A stretch of 64,000 nt of DNA, taken from assembly GCF_014695975.1 (NCBI RefSeq), contig NZ_JACJPI010000071.1, forward strand, positions 1 through 64,000, in the 5' to 3' direction. Positions 38,270-45,280 of this stretch are shown here, piece after piece (position 1 is the stretch's first letter; each line of letters begins with the position of its first letter). A program made the position numbers and the translations under genes. The notes beneath the pieces were generated by a model. It ran no database searches. It had not been told where the DNA came from and saw only the letters and a program-made list of their open reading frames with translations. Source of the DNA: Leptolyngbya sp. FACHB-321 (GTDB taxonomy: Bacteria > Cyanobacteriota > Cyanobacteriia > Leptolyngbyales > Leptolyngbyaceae).

Positions 38270-38525
38270 GACTAATCCGCACGTAATGTGGTAGATCAAA
38301 AACACTGGGTTGTTTAAGTGCTTTCCGTCCCAGTCAAACCAGGATTGCTTCGCAAACTGGGGCTACTTGCATCCGCTCTAGAACTTACCCCTCCAGAGTT
38401 AAGATACGGGAGAAATCCTATATTAAGGTTGCAGTTCTCTATGCTTTCAAGCATTGAGGATAGGGTCATATACCCTCTGTAGCTGAGAAACGCCCCTAAA
38501 GGGTTGAACCCACACCACAATAATA
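38270..38525 (+). ncRNA. Type V-K tracrRNA-like sequence downstream of cas12k
   Basis: In type V-K loci the tracrRNA lies between cas12k and the CRISPR array. Here, 35 bp after the cas12k stop, a structured region begins. Its 3' part aligns with the ShCAST tracrRNA as I remember it: GCTTTCAAGCATTGAGGATA (compare GCTGTCAATAGACAGGATAG), then CTGAGAAACGCCCCTAAAGG (compare CTGAATCACCCCCGATCAAG). It ends in TTGAACCCAC, which can pair with the GTGGGTT/ATGGGTT end of the local repeat. Boundaries are approximate. Confidence 0.65.
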
Positions 38526-38727
38526 TCTGACAAACCGAAGCAAGGGAGAAATCTCTGGGAGGTTTGCCAAAACGCTTGAAACTTCTTTAGCGAGTGAGCT
38601 TTTCAACTTTTTTGAATCAAGCTTATTGCTTGCTCAAGCGAGTTCAAGCTTATCTTTCGGGACACTTTACGAACTTCGCCAAATTTCTATACTGAGCTAA
38701 GTGTATGTAAGTGTTTTGGCTGCGGGA

Positions 38728-38764
38728 GTCGCAATCGCCCTTCCGATAGCGGATGGGTTGAAGG
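38728..38764 (+). CRISPR. Single recognisable type V-K direct repeat
   Basis: A 37-base sequence, GTCGCAATCGCCCTTCCG then ATAGCGGATGGGTTGAAGG, has the layout of type V-K repeats (GTNGCAA... CCTTCC... GGTGGGTTGAAAG in AcCAST as I recall). It lies 200 bp after the tracrRNA-like end, on the expected strand. No second perfect copy follows, so the array is a relic. Confidence 0.6.
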
Positions 38765-38768
38765 GAAT

Positions 38769-38982
38769 AATTAACGTGAGTTCGGGATAAGGAATCGCTA
38801 GAAGCCCTGATTTTCTGCGGCTTGCCACCACGCTCTCGGTCAAGTTCTTGTCAATAAGTCTCACAGTTGCAAATACTTGCAGTAGCAGGTCTTATTGAGA
38901 AAGGGTGACTGGCTGGCTACTTAACTCAAGCTATTCATAGTAGGGGTTTTAGCCTTCGGCTTAACCCGAACTCACGTTAATT
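38769..38982. mobile_element. 214-bp MITE-like element inside the CRISPR relic
   Basis: AATTAACGTGAGTTCGGG at 38769-38786 is repeated exactly as reverse complement at 38965-38982. There is no coding sequence between. It begins 5 bp after the recognisable CRISPR repeat, so it probably inserted into the first spacer. Confidence 0.65.
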
Positions 38983-39007
38983 AATTTCTTCAGCCATTTT
39001 CCAAAAA

Positions 39008-39044
39008 CAGATCGTACCTGCCCTCCCTATAGCGGGTAAACTGT
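39008..39044 (+). CRISPR. Degenerate CRISPR repeat candidate
   Basis: ATCGTACCTGCCCTCCCTAT then AGCGG aligns without gaps over about 25 columns with the 5' two-thirds of the repeat at 38728, with about 17 matches. The 3' GGGTTGAA end is lost. A weaker third candidate (GTACCCTCTCAATAGCAGGT) lies at 39121-39140. These are consistent with a decaying array but could be chance. Confidence 0.35.
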
Positions 39045-39209
39045 GATCGCTCTCTCGACAGCAAGTAGCTGAAAGTTTTAACGCCTTGGTCCCACCTAGC
39101 CTAAGTCATTGATATCATGAGTACCCTCTCAATAGCAGGTAGAGCGCAAACCCATAATCAGCGAGGGTAGAAAGAACTTCTAAAGAAAAACGTGCTGTGA
39201 ATGAATAAT

Positions 39210-39246
39210 GTGGGTTGAAAGGACTGCCTGACCCTGGAAATATTCT
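39210..39246 (+). CRISPR. Delocalised 3' half-repeat plus spacer-like sequence
   Basis: GTGGGTTGAAAG at 39210-39221 is exactly the 3' end of canonical V-K repeats (AcCAST and ShCAST) without the 5' half. The following bases GACTGCCTGACCCTGG occur again, in reverse complement, at 39540-39555. V-K transposons are known to carry a delocalised short repeat with a homing spacer outside the main array; this fits that pattern. No GTN PAM is obvious at the matching site. Confidence 0.5.
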
Positions 39247-39373
39247 GCGAAAAAGGTTTTAGAGGTAGTGCATAAAAAGGTGTCATCGGCACCTTTACCT
39301 TTTGTTGAAGAAAAGTCTTCCCGTTTAATCTGCTGCTTAAAGGCTGCCACCAAGTTTGATGCGGTTCATTTTT

Positions 39374-39489
39374 GGACAAAATCGCTTTAAAACCGATCTA
39401 AAAATTTAAGTGGCTGCTCTATTCCCTGAAATGCCCATATTCCGTCTTTCTGGACAAGATCGCTTTAAGAGCGGACAAAATCGATTTAA
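39374..39489 (+). repeat. Three 17-bp direct repeats, candidate TnsB-binding sites
   Basis: GGACAAAATCGCTTTAA (39374-39390), GGACAAGATCGCTTTAA (39452-39468) and GGACAAAATCGATTTAA (39473-39489), then a partial GGACAA at 39491. Repeated sites of this size at uneven spacing are what TnsB-type transposases bind at Tn7-like and CAST ends. They lie downstream of the CRISPR relic, where the right end of a V-K CAST should be. The orientation relative to a true end and the terminal dinucleotide are not resolved. Confidence 0.5.
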
Positions 39490-39519
39490 TGGACAACAGC
39501 CGAAAATTGCCAAAAAAAT

Positions 39520-39554
39520 TGCCTGACCCTAATAAGCCCCCAGGGTCAGGCAGT
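39520..39554. repeat. Hairpin TGCCTGACCC / GGGTCAGGCA
   Basis: TGCCTGACCC (39520-39529) and GGGTCAGGCA form a 10-bp stem with a 12-base loop. The right arm is the exact reverse complement of the spacer-like sequence at 39222-39237. It could be a terminator-like structure at the distal edge of the transposon relic. Confidence 0.5.
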
Positions 39555-39556
39555 CT

Positions 39557-40009
39557 GTCTGTAAGTACGCTCTCCTAGTTGCAAAAGCTAAACGAACATA
39601 GTTGCCCCCTATACCTGTCTAGCCTTTCCGAGTGCGTTCCTCAGACTCTGTATCCATTCTGCTGCCTTTCCTTGCTAGAACCATCCGATATAGTACTCAA
39701 AGACTTCTAAAGATTGGCCAGTTCTACTCTACCTAAGTCCGTAAATTCACTCTTTTTGTAACTGAAGCTCGGTAAAAGGAAGTTTCAGGGCAACAAGAAG
39801 CACTATTTAGTAAGAGCATAGAGGACATGGATGAGTTGATCAGTCGATAGGCAAAGACGGCGTCCTATGCACCAACATCAATAACAGGATCAAACTATTG
39901 TTAAAAGAGATAACTACAGACGCAACACCTATCAGTGGGCTGAGTCCTTCGTCTAATGTTAGGCTCGTAGCAATTCATCTGTTTGCGATCGCATTCATCA
40001 GCCATAGCT
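39557..40009. other. Non-coding stretch between CAST relic and core genome
   Basis: About 450 bp with no supportable gene. No tRNA gene was recognised here, although V-K elements often sit near tRNAs. The last ~100 bp should hold the promoter of the next gene. Confidence 0.4.
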
Positions 40010-40819
40010 ATGCTCATTCCATTAACCCGTAAAACCTTTGAAACGTTGGTTCCGGCAGTGGCTACTGGACCGCAGTACATCTACTGTTGGGGAAAATTTC
40101 CTGCCTTGCTCTTGCGTCTGCTAATTTCGATCGGTGGCGTGACGGTCATTCTACTGTTAGGCAGTCTTTTAGGTGAGGGCTTTGGCTTTATCCGGTTTCT
40201 ACTGGGTATTATGACGGGGTTGTATTGGCTATGGGGACCTGTTTTTTGGGCGAGCTTAAAGAATATTGAGTTTCGTAAGTACGCCTATAGCGGTTTTTGG
40301 CAGGGGGATGTCATTGATGCTTTTGTTACCGAGGAGCTGATTGGTAAAGAAGAAACGGTGAATGAACGGGGTGAATTAGTAATTGTCGAAAACAGAGAGC
40401 GGCGTTTCAACCTGGTTGTAGGCGATGAGACAGGCTTTACGAGCCGACTCCAAGTGCCGCTTAAGCGAAATTATCAGGCGATCGCAATTGGTGATGCAGC
40501 AGAAATGGTAGTGATGTCTAACCGGGGCGATCTGGGTCGAATTAACAAGACATCTGACATTTACGTCCCTAACCACAACCTTTGGGTAAGTGATTATCCC
40601 TTGCTACTGCGTGAGACGTTTGTTGAGGTGAGCCACCAGTTAAATGGGCAAGATCGGGACGCGCAGGATCGGGATGAACGTTATCGCAGCGATCGATTTG
40701 AGTCAGAACGCGATCTGCAATCACGAGAGCGATATGAGGATAGGGATCGTGGTGGGGCAATTGAGCTGAGTCGTCGCTCACGTCGTCGATCTCGCAACAG
40801 ACCCTCAACCAACTGGTAA
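40010..40819 (+). CDS. Conserved cyanobacterial membrane protein of unknown function
   Basis: About 269 residues. Two membrane segments (ALLLRLLISIGGVTVILLLG; FLLGIMTGLYWLWGPVFW) are followed by a soluble domain (YAYSGFWQGDVIDAFVTEEL, RRFNLVVGDETGFTSRLQV) and a highly charged Arg/Asp/Glu-rich tail (QDRDAQDRDERYRSDRF) that is probably disordered. The frame opens at TTG 39983, but ATG 40010 fits the family start (MLIPLTRKTFE). Such proteins are often mislabelled as phosphate permeases; no transporter motif is seen. First intact core gene after the accessory island. Confidence 0.75.
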   Translation: MLIPLTRKTFETLVPAVATGPQYIYCWGKFPALLLRLLISIGGVTVILLLGSLLGEGFGFIRFLLGIMTGLYWLWGPVFWASLKNIEFRKYAYSGFWQGDVIDAFVTEELIGKEETVNERGELVIVENRERRFNLVVGDETGFTSRLQVPLKRNYQAIAIGDAAEMVVMSNRGDLGRINKTSDIYVPNHNLWVSDYPLLLRETFVEVSHQLNGQDRDAQDRDERYRSDRFESERDLQSRERYEDRDRGGAIELSRRSRRRSRNRPSTNW

Positions 40820-40893
40820 CTGAAGCATCACGGCAACAGTTCTAAATGCTCGCTGCTGTGATGAGCAGATGCCCCATTGGCTTATTCACCCTT

Positions 40894-41523
40894 TCACATC
40901 ATGCCGTTCTGCTCTCGCCCGTAAGCTTGCCATGCCAGATCGACTAACCCATTCATGATCGCTGCTGCCACAACTGCATTGCCCTTGCGACCTTCGATCC
41001 GAATATGGGGGATGAGTGAATCAGCCAAGCGCTTTTTCGCAATTTCTGCATCAACAAAACCAGAAGGTGTCGCAACAATGAGTGCCGGACGAATCTCTTC
41101 CGCCTCAATTAAATCGACTAACGCTGTGAGTGCTGTCTGCGCCTGACCAACAACAAAAATGCCTTCTGGATAGCGTCGAGCAAGTGTTTCAATGCCCCAA
41201 GCCGCACGAGTCTTTTCCTTTTGAGGACGAGTGAGCGCCTCCATGCTGCAATAGACGGGGTTTGCAAACGTATTCTGAATGTTAGTTGTGATGCCCACCT
41301 GCACCATCGGCACATCGACGACGATCGTACTTCGCGCAGCAAGAGCGGCGGCTCCAGACTGTAGTGCTGCGTCTGCAAAGCGAATCAACGCTTTGTACTC
41401 GAAATCAGCCGTTGCATAAATGACGCGACGAACCAGCTCATATTCGGCAGGTGAGAAAATGTGTTCGCCAATCTCTCGATCAATAATCGCTAGACTTTGA
41501 GCATCTGTTGAGTGCCATTCCAT
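40894..41523 (-). CDS. cobH: Precorrin-8X methylmutase (CobH/CbiC)
   Basis: A 209-residue protein with the CobH/CbiC pattern: ADFEYKALIRF, IVVDVPMVQVGI, IQNTFANPVYCSMEAL, VVGQAQTALTALVDLIEAE, IVATPSGFV and IEGRKGNAVVAAAIMNGLV. It catalyses the 1,5-methyl shift from C11 to C12 converting precorrin-8X to hydrogenobyrinate or cobyrinate in corrinoid synthesis. At the position where P. denitrificans CobH has a catalytic His (RMIHA-type), this sequence has Tyr (RVIYATADF). I recall other cyanobacterial homologues with the same Tyr, so it may be lineage-typical. Confidence 0.93.
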   Translation of the reverse strand: MEWHSTDAQSLAIIDREIGEHIFSPAEYELVRRVIYATADFEYKALIRFADAALQSGAAALAARSTIVVDVPMVQVGITTNIQNTFANPVYCSMEALTRPQKEKTRAAWGIETLARRYPEGIFVVGQAQTALTALVDLIEAEEIRPALIVATPSGFVDAEIAKKRLADSLIPHIRIEGRKGNAVVAAAIMNGLVDLAWQAYGREQNGMM

Positions 41524-41649
41524 CGCGACCCTTTACAAAATAATTGCTTGTGGTAAACAGCCTACACTTGCCAGCCCCAAATGGCGACCCTTTGCGATCG
41601 CCATGCTGCGAGACTCAAGCGAATGCTAAAAAACTGAACTCAAACAGAC

Positions 41650-42507
41650 TTATACTTCATCAGAAGAAGGGTTACGGCTAAGTACAGGCACTAAAAAGGC
41701 AGCTAGAGCACCGACCATAAAACCAGCAATATTGCGAAACAGCGGTAGCCAATCAGAGGTGCGAGTAACAACAGGACCAATGCCGAAGGCAATAAAGAGA
41801 ATGCCCCATAGTGGAGAGAAGATCAGTGCCCACTGCCACGCAATAACCTGCCCTTCTTTGCGAGGTTTAGCAGCAAAACCACAGACAACGCCACCCACAA
41901 TAGAGGTGATTAGCGTTAGAGCCCACTGTTCGGGAGGCAGCCCAGGCACAACCAAGCAACCACCTCGACGCAGACACAGTTTAATTGATTCCAGCGCTTC
42001 TAGAATCGACTGATCTTCACCATGTTCGCGCACAAAGAATTGATTGCCAAAACGGGTCTGTAGTTCAATCCAGAACGTGCGAGACATCAACGGGTAAAAA
42101 TCATCACCCACGCTGAAATTAAGTAGATTGCCGCCACGCGGATCAGCTACCAGCAAAACGCTGTGTTTATCCAGTCCCCAATAGTCTTTTACTGCAAGAC
42201 CAGGTGTACGCTCAAACTGAGTGAGTACCCGCAGTTTCCAACCAGTTTCTTGTTCAAAGTCTTCCAAATCCTTTGCCAGGTTTGCTTCCTGTTGACCAGT
42301 CAAGGCATTTGCCAAGTCAATCACGGGCGTTTGTATGTCTGGCAACAATTCAGGATTGTTGTAGGCGTACGCAGTTGAATGAGCTAAACCATTAATTGGA
42401 CTAAGCCAAAGTGCCAAGGCAAAAAGGAGAACAGCTGTATGGCGCAGAAGTTGCTCGAACCGCGATCGTACCGATCGCCCTGTAACAAAAGCTGGAGGAG
42501 TGGACAT
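41650..42507 (-). CDS. psb32: TPM-domain protein, Psb32-like
   Basis: A 285-residue protein. After an N-terminal signal/membrane segment (LLFALALWLSPINGLAHS) comes a TPM domain (PDIQTPVIDLANALTGQQ, LEDFEQETGWKLRVLTQFE, HSVLLVADPRGGNLLNFSVG). Two C-terminal membrane spans follow (WALIFSPLWGILFIAFGIG; IAGFMVGALAAFLVPVL). This layout matches Psb32, a thylakoid protein linked to photosystem II repair. Exact function is inferred from family. It is divergent from the cysteine desulfurase gene. Confidence 0.87.
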   Translation of the reverse strand: MSTPPAFVTGRSVRSRFEQLLRHTAVLLFALALWLSPINGLAHSTAYAYNNPELLPDIQTPVIDLANALTGQQEANLAKDLEDFEQETGWKLRVLTQFERTPGLAVKDYWGLDKHSVLLVADPRGGNLLNFSVGDDFYPLMSRTFWIELQTRFGNQFFVREHGEDQSILEALESIKLCLRRGGCLVVPGLPPEQWALTLITSIVGGVVCGFAAKPRKEGQVIAWQWALIFSPLWGILFIAFGIGPVVTRTSDWLPLFRNIAGFMVGALAAFLVPVLSRNPSSDEV

Positions 42508-42756
42508 GGGGAATAGCGGCTTTATCGTAGAACTATGCTGATACAGAAGCGTGATTTATCTTTACACTCTTTAATCTTACTCTCATCTTAGGAAGCTAAG
42601 GGATCATCGTCAATCATTATGTGGTGTCAACCTGTTGCTGCTCGTACTAGGGCTAACAGTATGATCGCGTTCCGGTAACCAATCTCAAGTAAGCAATCAT
42701 CTAGACTATGAAGAGGTGCCACTGTAAGCACCTGTAGCTTTTGCTGAGAGATGTGC

Positions 42757-43920
42757 ATGGTTCAACGCCCAATTTATCTGGATTGTCATGCCACGACACC
42801 TGTAGACCCTCGTGTCTTGGCAGCCATGCTCCCTTACTTTACAGAGCACTTTGGCAATGCGGCGAGTGTTAGCCACCTGTATGGCTGGGAGGCAGAAGCA
42901 GGCGTGCAGCAGGCAAGAGCAACAGTAGCGACCACGATTGGTGCGACACCAGAAGAAATCGTCTTTACTAGCGGAGCTACAGAAGCAAATAACCTGGCAA
43001 TTAAAGGCGTTGCCGAAGCGTACCTTAGTAAAGGTCGTCATATTGTGACGATCGCCACTGAGCATAGCGCGGTGCTTGATCCCTGCCGTTACTTGCAGAC
43101 GTTGGGCTTTGAAGTAACTGTGCTGCCTGTACAGCAGGATGGGCTGGTAGCGTTGGCAGACTTAGAGCAAGCACTACGAGCAGATACAATTCTCGTGTCT
43201 GTAATGGCAGCAAATAACGAAATTGGTGTCTTGCAGCCGCTAGCGGCGATCGGTGCGCTGTGCCACACACGGCAGGTTTTGTTTCACACGGATGCAGCGC
43301 AGGCGATCGGCAAAATTCTCCTTAATGTCGAAGCAATGCAGATTGACCTCATGTCTCTCACTGCTCACAAGGTGTATGGTCCGAAAGGGATCGGGGCACT
43401 TTATGTACGACGACGCAATCCTAAAGTGCGACTAGCACCCCAACTGCATGGAGGCGGACATGAACGCGGACTACGATCGGGCACACTGTATCCACCGCAA
43501 ATTGTTGGTTTTGCTAAGGCAGTGGAGTTAGCGATCGCCGCTATGCCAGAGGAAACCGAGCGGCTACGGGCACTACGCGATCGTCTTTGGCAGCAACTTA
43601 CAGTACTAGACGGACTGCACTTAAATGGTCATCCGACTCAGCGGCTAGCCGGAAACTTAAATATTAGCGTTGCAGGTGTTGACGGACAGGCATTGCTTCT
43701 AGGCTTACAACCGATGTTGGCGGTTTCGTCTGGTTCTGCTTGCTCATCGGCTCAGATTGCCCCATCGCATGTATTGCAGGCTTTAGGACTGACAGAGGCT
43801 TTAGCCTTTGCGTCCGTGCGGTTTGGCATTGGGCGATTTAATACTGAGCAAGATATCGATCAGGCAGCAGCTTGCACAATTGCAACCGTGCGATCGCTAC
43901 GTCAGGTTGCTCATGTCTAA
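42757..43920 (+). CDS. Cysteine desulfurase (NifS/IscS family)
   Basis: A 387-residue PLP enzyme: YLDCHATTPVDPRVL, PLP-binding His in ATEHSAVL, Schiff-base Lys in LTAHKVYGPKGIG, RSGT motif in GLRSGTLYP, and active-site Cys in AVSSGSACSSAQI. It abstracts sulfur from cysteine as a persulfide for Fe-S cluster assembly and thiolation. An in-frame ATG also lies at 42751; ATG 42757 sits better after GAGAG. A strong terminator follows the stop. No isc or nif partner genes are adjacent, so the symbol is left open. Confidence 0.92.
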   Translation: MVQRPIYLDCHATTPVDPRVLAAMLPYFTEHFGNAASVSHLYGWEAEAGVQQARATVATTIGATPEEIVFTSGATEANNLAIKGVAEAYLSKGRHIVTIATEHSAVLDPCRYLQTLGFEVTVLPVQQDGLVALADLEQALRADTILVSVMAANNEIGVLQPLAAIGALCHTRQVLFHTDAAQAIGKILLNVEAMQIDLMSLTAHKVYGPKGIGALYVRRRNPKVRLAPQLHGGGHERGLRSGTLYPPQIVGFAKAVELAIAAMPEETERLRALRDRLWQQLTVLDGLHLNGHPTQRLAGNLNISVAGVDGQALLLGLQPMLAVSSGSACSSAQIAPSHVLQALGLTEALAFASVRFGIGRFNTEQDIDQAAACTIATVRSLRQVAHV

Positions 43921-43941
43921 GCACATAGATGAGACACAACA

Positions 43942-43978
43942 AAAGCGGGCGTAATCCAACTGAGATTACGCCCGCTTT
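43942..43978. terminator. Bidirectional intrinsic-type terminator
   Basis: AAAGCGGGCGTAATC and GATTACGCCCGCTTT form a perfect 15-bp stem with a 7-base loop, A-rich on one side and T-rich on the other. It lies between the plus-strand desulfurase and the minus-strand small gene at 44012 and can serve both. Confidence 0.85.
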
Positions 43979-44011
43979 CTAAGTTTTAAGTACATTGAGC
44001 AGACAGCTACT

Positions 44012-44167
44012 CTAGCTCATGCCAGCACCGCGGGGTTGGTTCCGCACAGCCGTTTCGCCAGATACACCAATTTCAGCAGCCATCCGACTCAGCGCAGACT
44101 GCTCACGGTTCTTAACAGTGTGCTGATGACGGTTTGCTAACGCACGTGCTTGATCTTGGGTAGACAT
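44012..44167 (-). CDS. Small 51-residue protein
   Basis: ATG 44167 (minus strand) with AAGGAAG about 8 bases upstream opens a 51-residue basic, helical peptide (MSTQDQARALANRHQHTVKN, then REQSALSRMAAEIGVSG) ending at TAG 44012. It converges on the terminator shared with the desulfurase gene. Charged N-terminal helix, C-terminal Gly/Arg-rich end, no membrane segment. The RBS, terminator and codon pattern support expression; the function is unknown to me. Confidence 0.65.
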   Translation of the reverse strand: MSTQDQARALANRHQHTVKNREQSALSRMAAEIGVSGETAVRNQPRGAGMS

Positions 44168-44526
44168 GATTGACACTTCCTTATTTATCGTTTTTTGTTC
44201 TTACTAGCTAATATAACAGAAAATTCTGTATCTAAAGCTACAAAAGCATCTTTTAATAAAAATTCACTCTTTGGATGCACAAGCCGATTGGACTAAAGCG
44301 TTCTTGAAGGATTAGGGTGCCTCTTCACTATAGAGATGTGTCTGTGATCGCCCCACCAGCTAAGCAAGTCTTTTTCTAGCCTAGAGGGTGAGGTCAGATC
44401 ATTATAGATATGTCAAGATTCATCTGGGCTTGAGACAGAAGGGAACCTATAGCAGCAATCTACTAGTCTTGTTTCAAGACACGTAACCACCGCGTCAAAT
44501 CGTCTCGTGTTTTCTATCCTAAAGTC
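44168..44526. other. Intergenic region between divergent genes
   Basis: About 360 bp, AT-rich near 44200-44270. It contains the promoter and leader of the minus-strand small gene and of the plus-strand DUF3038 gene. No specific operator seen. Confidence 0.4.
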
Positions 44527-45141
44527 ATGCAGTCTCCAGCCAAGTTGCCAAACTCCACGTCGGTTGAAACGTTGCCACTGCTCAATCAGCCCGATCCATC
44601 TCAGTTGGACAATATAAAAGCTCAACTCGATTTGGTCTTGCTAGCGTTAGAAGCACTCGCTGGGATTGGTTCAGAAGCCATGCTTCAGGCGGCGAACGAG
44701 TTAAAGCTAGAGTCTCTGGTTGCTGATCGCGTTGCCCTATGGCGGTTGCGGCAAGCCAGTCCACTACGGAAAGGGCAGGGTGGTCGCAAAAAACTTGATG
44801 TTGAGGAGGCACGAGCGCTAGTACTAATTAGCTGTCATCTTGCTAAGCAGCAAGCAGAAAAAATTAGACGTGCTGTTGCCCTCCTAGAGCAAATGGCAGA
44901 ACAGCAACGTGAACCACATCAAACAGCATTGTTGGGAGATTACCTAGACACGTTTAACAATACCTATCAGGAGCGCATGAATGATGGCGATCGTGTGCCG
45001 CCCGTAGCACTAAACAATCTTGCGCTCAAACTTTTGATTGATCTACTGTTTTACAGTGCTGCAAACGGTTCTCGACGGCTGTGGTTAGCGCTGATGGATC
45101 GCTCAAGTAATGGCAACCAGCAAACGGTAAGCAACCGTTAG
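44527..45141 (+). CDS. DUF3038 family protein
   Basis: A 204-residue, mostly helical cytoplasmic protein (LDNIKAQLDLVLLALEALAG, SEAMLQAANELKLESLVADR, ARALVLISCHLAKQQAEKIR) of the cyanobacterial DUF3038 type. It is followed by a DUF4335 gene in the same direction; the pair is usually adjacent in cyanobacteria and probably works together. Molecular function unknown. Confidence 0.82.
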   Translation: MQSPAKLPNSTSVETLPLLNQPDPSQLDNIKAQLDLVLLALEALAGIGSEAMLQAANELKLESLVADRVALWRLRQASPLRKGQGGRKKLDVEEARALVLISCHLAKQQAEKIRRAVALLEQMAEQQREPHQTALLGDYLDTFNNTYQERMNDGDRVPPVALNNLALKLLIDLLFYSAANGSRRLWLALMDRSSNGNQQTVSNR

Positions 45142-45280
45142 CGATCGGGGTAGCAATTACCTGAAGACGGGTTTCAAGATCAATTTAGTCTGATTGACCT
45201 GTCTGCTTCTGTCTCGTCTCCTCTAATGCTCCATCTCTCAGCCTCTTAGCCCTTCTACATACTCGTTGAATTCTTGCTTC

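Noticed and set aside
38314-38520. 68-codon minus-strand open frame
   Set aside because: It overlaps the tracrRNA-like region and shows no coding character.
39158-39379. 73-codon minus-strand open frame
   Set aside because: Overlaps the CRISPR half-repeat and the first TnsB-like repeat; composition and lack of motifs argue against coding.
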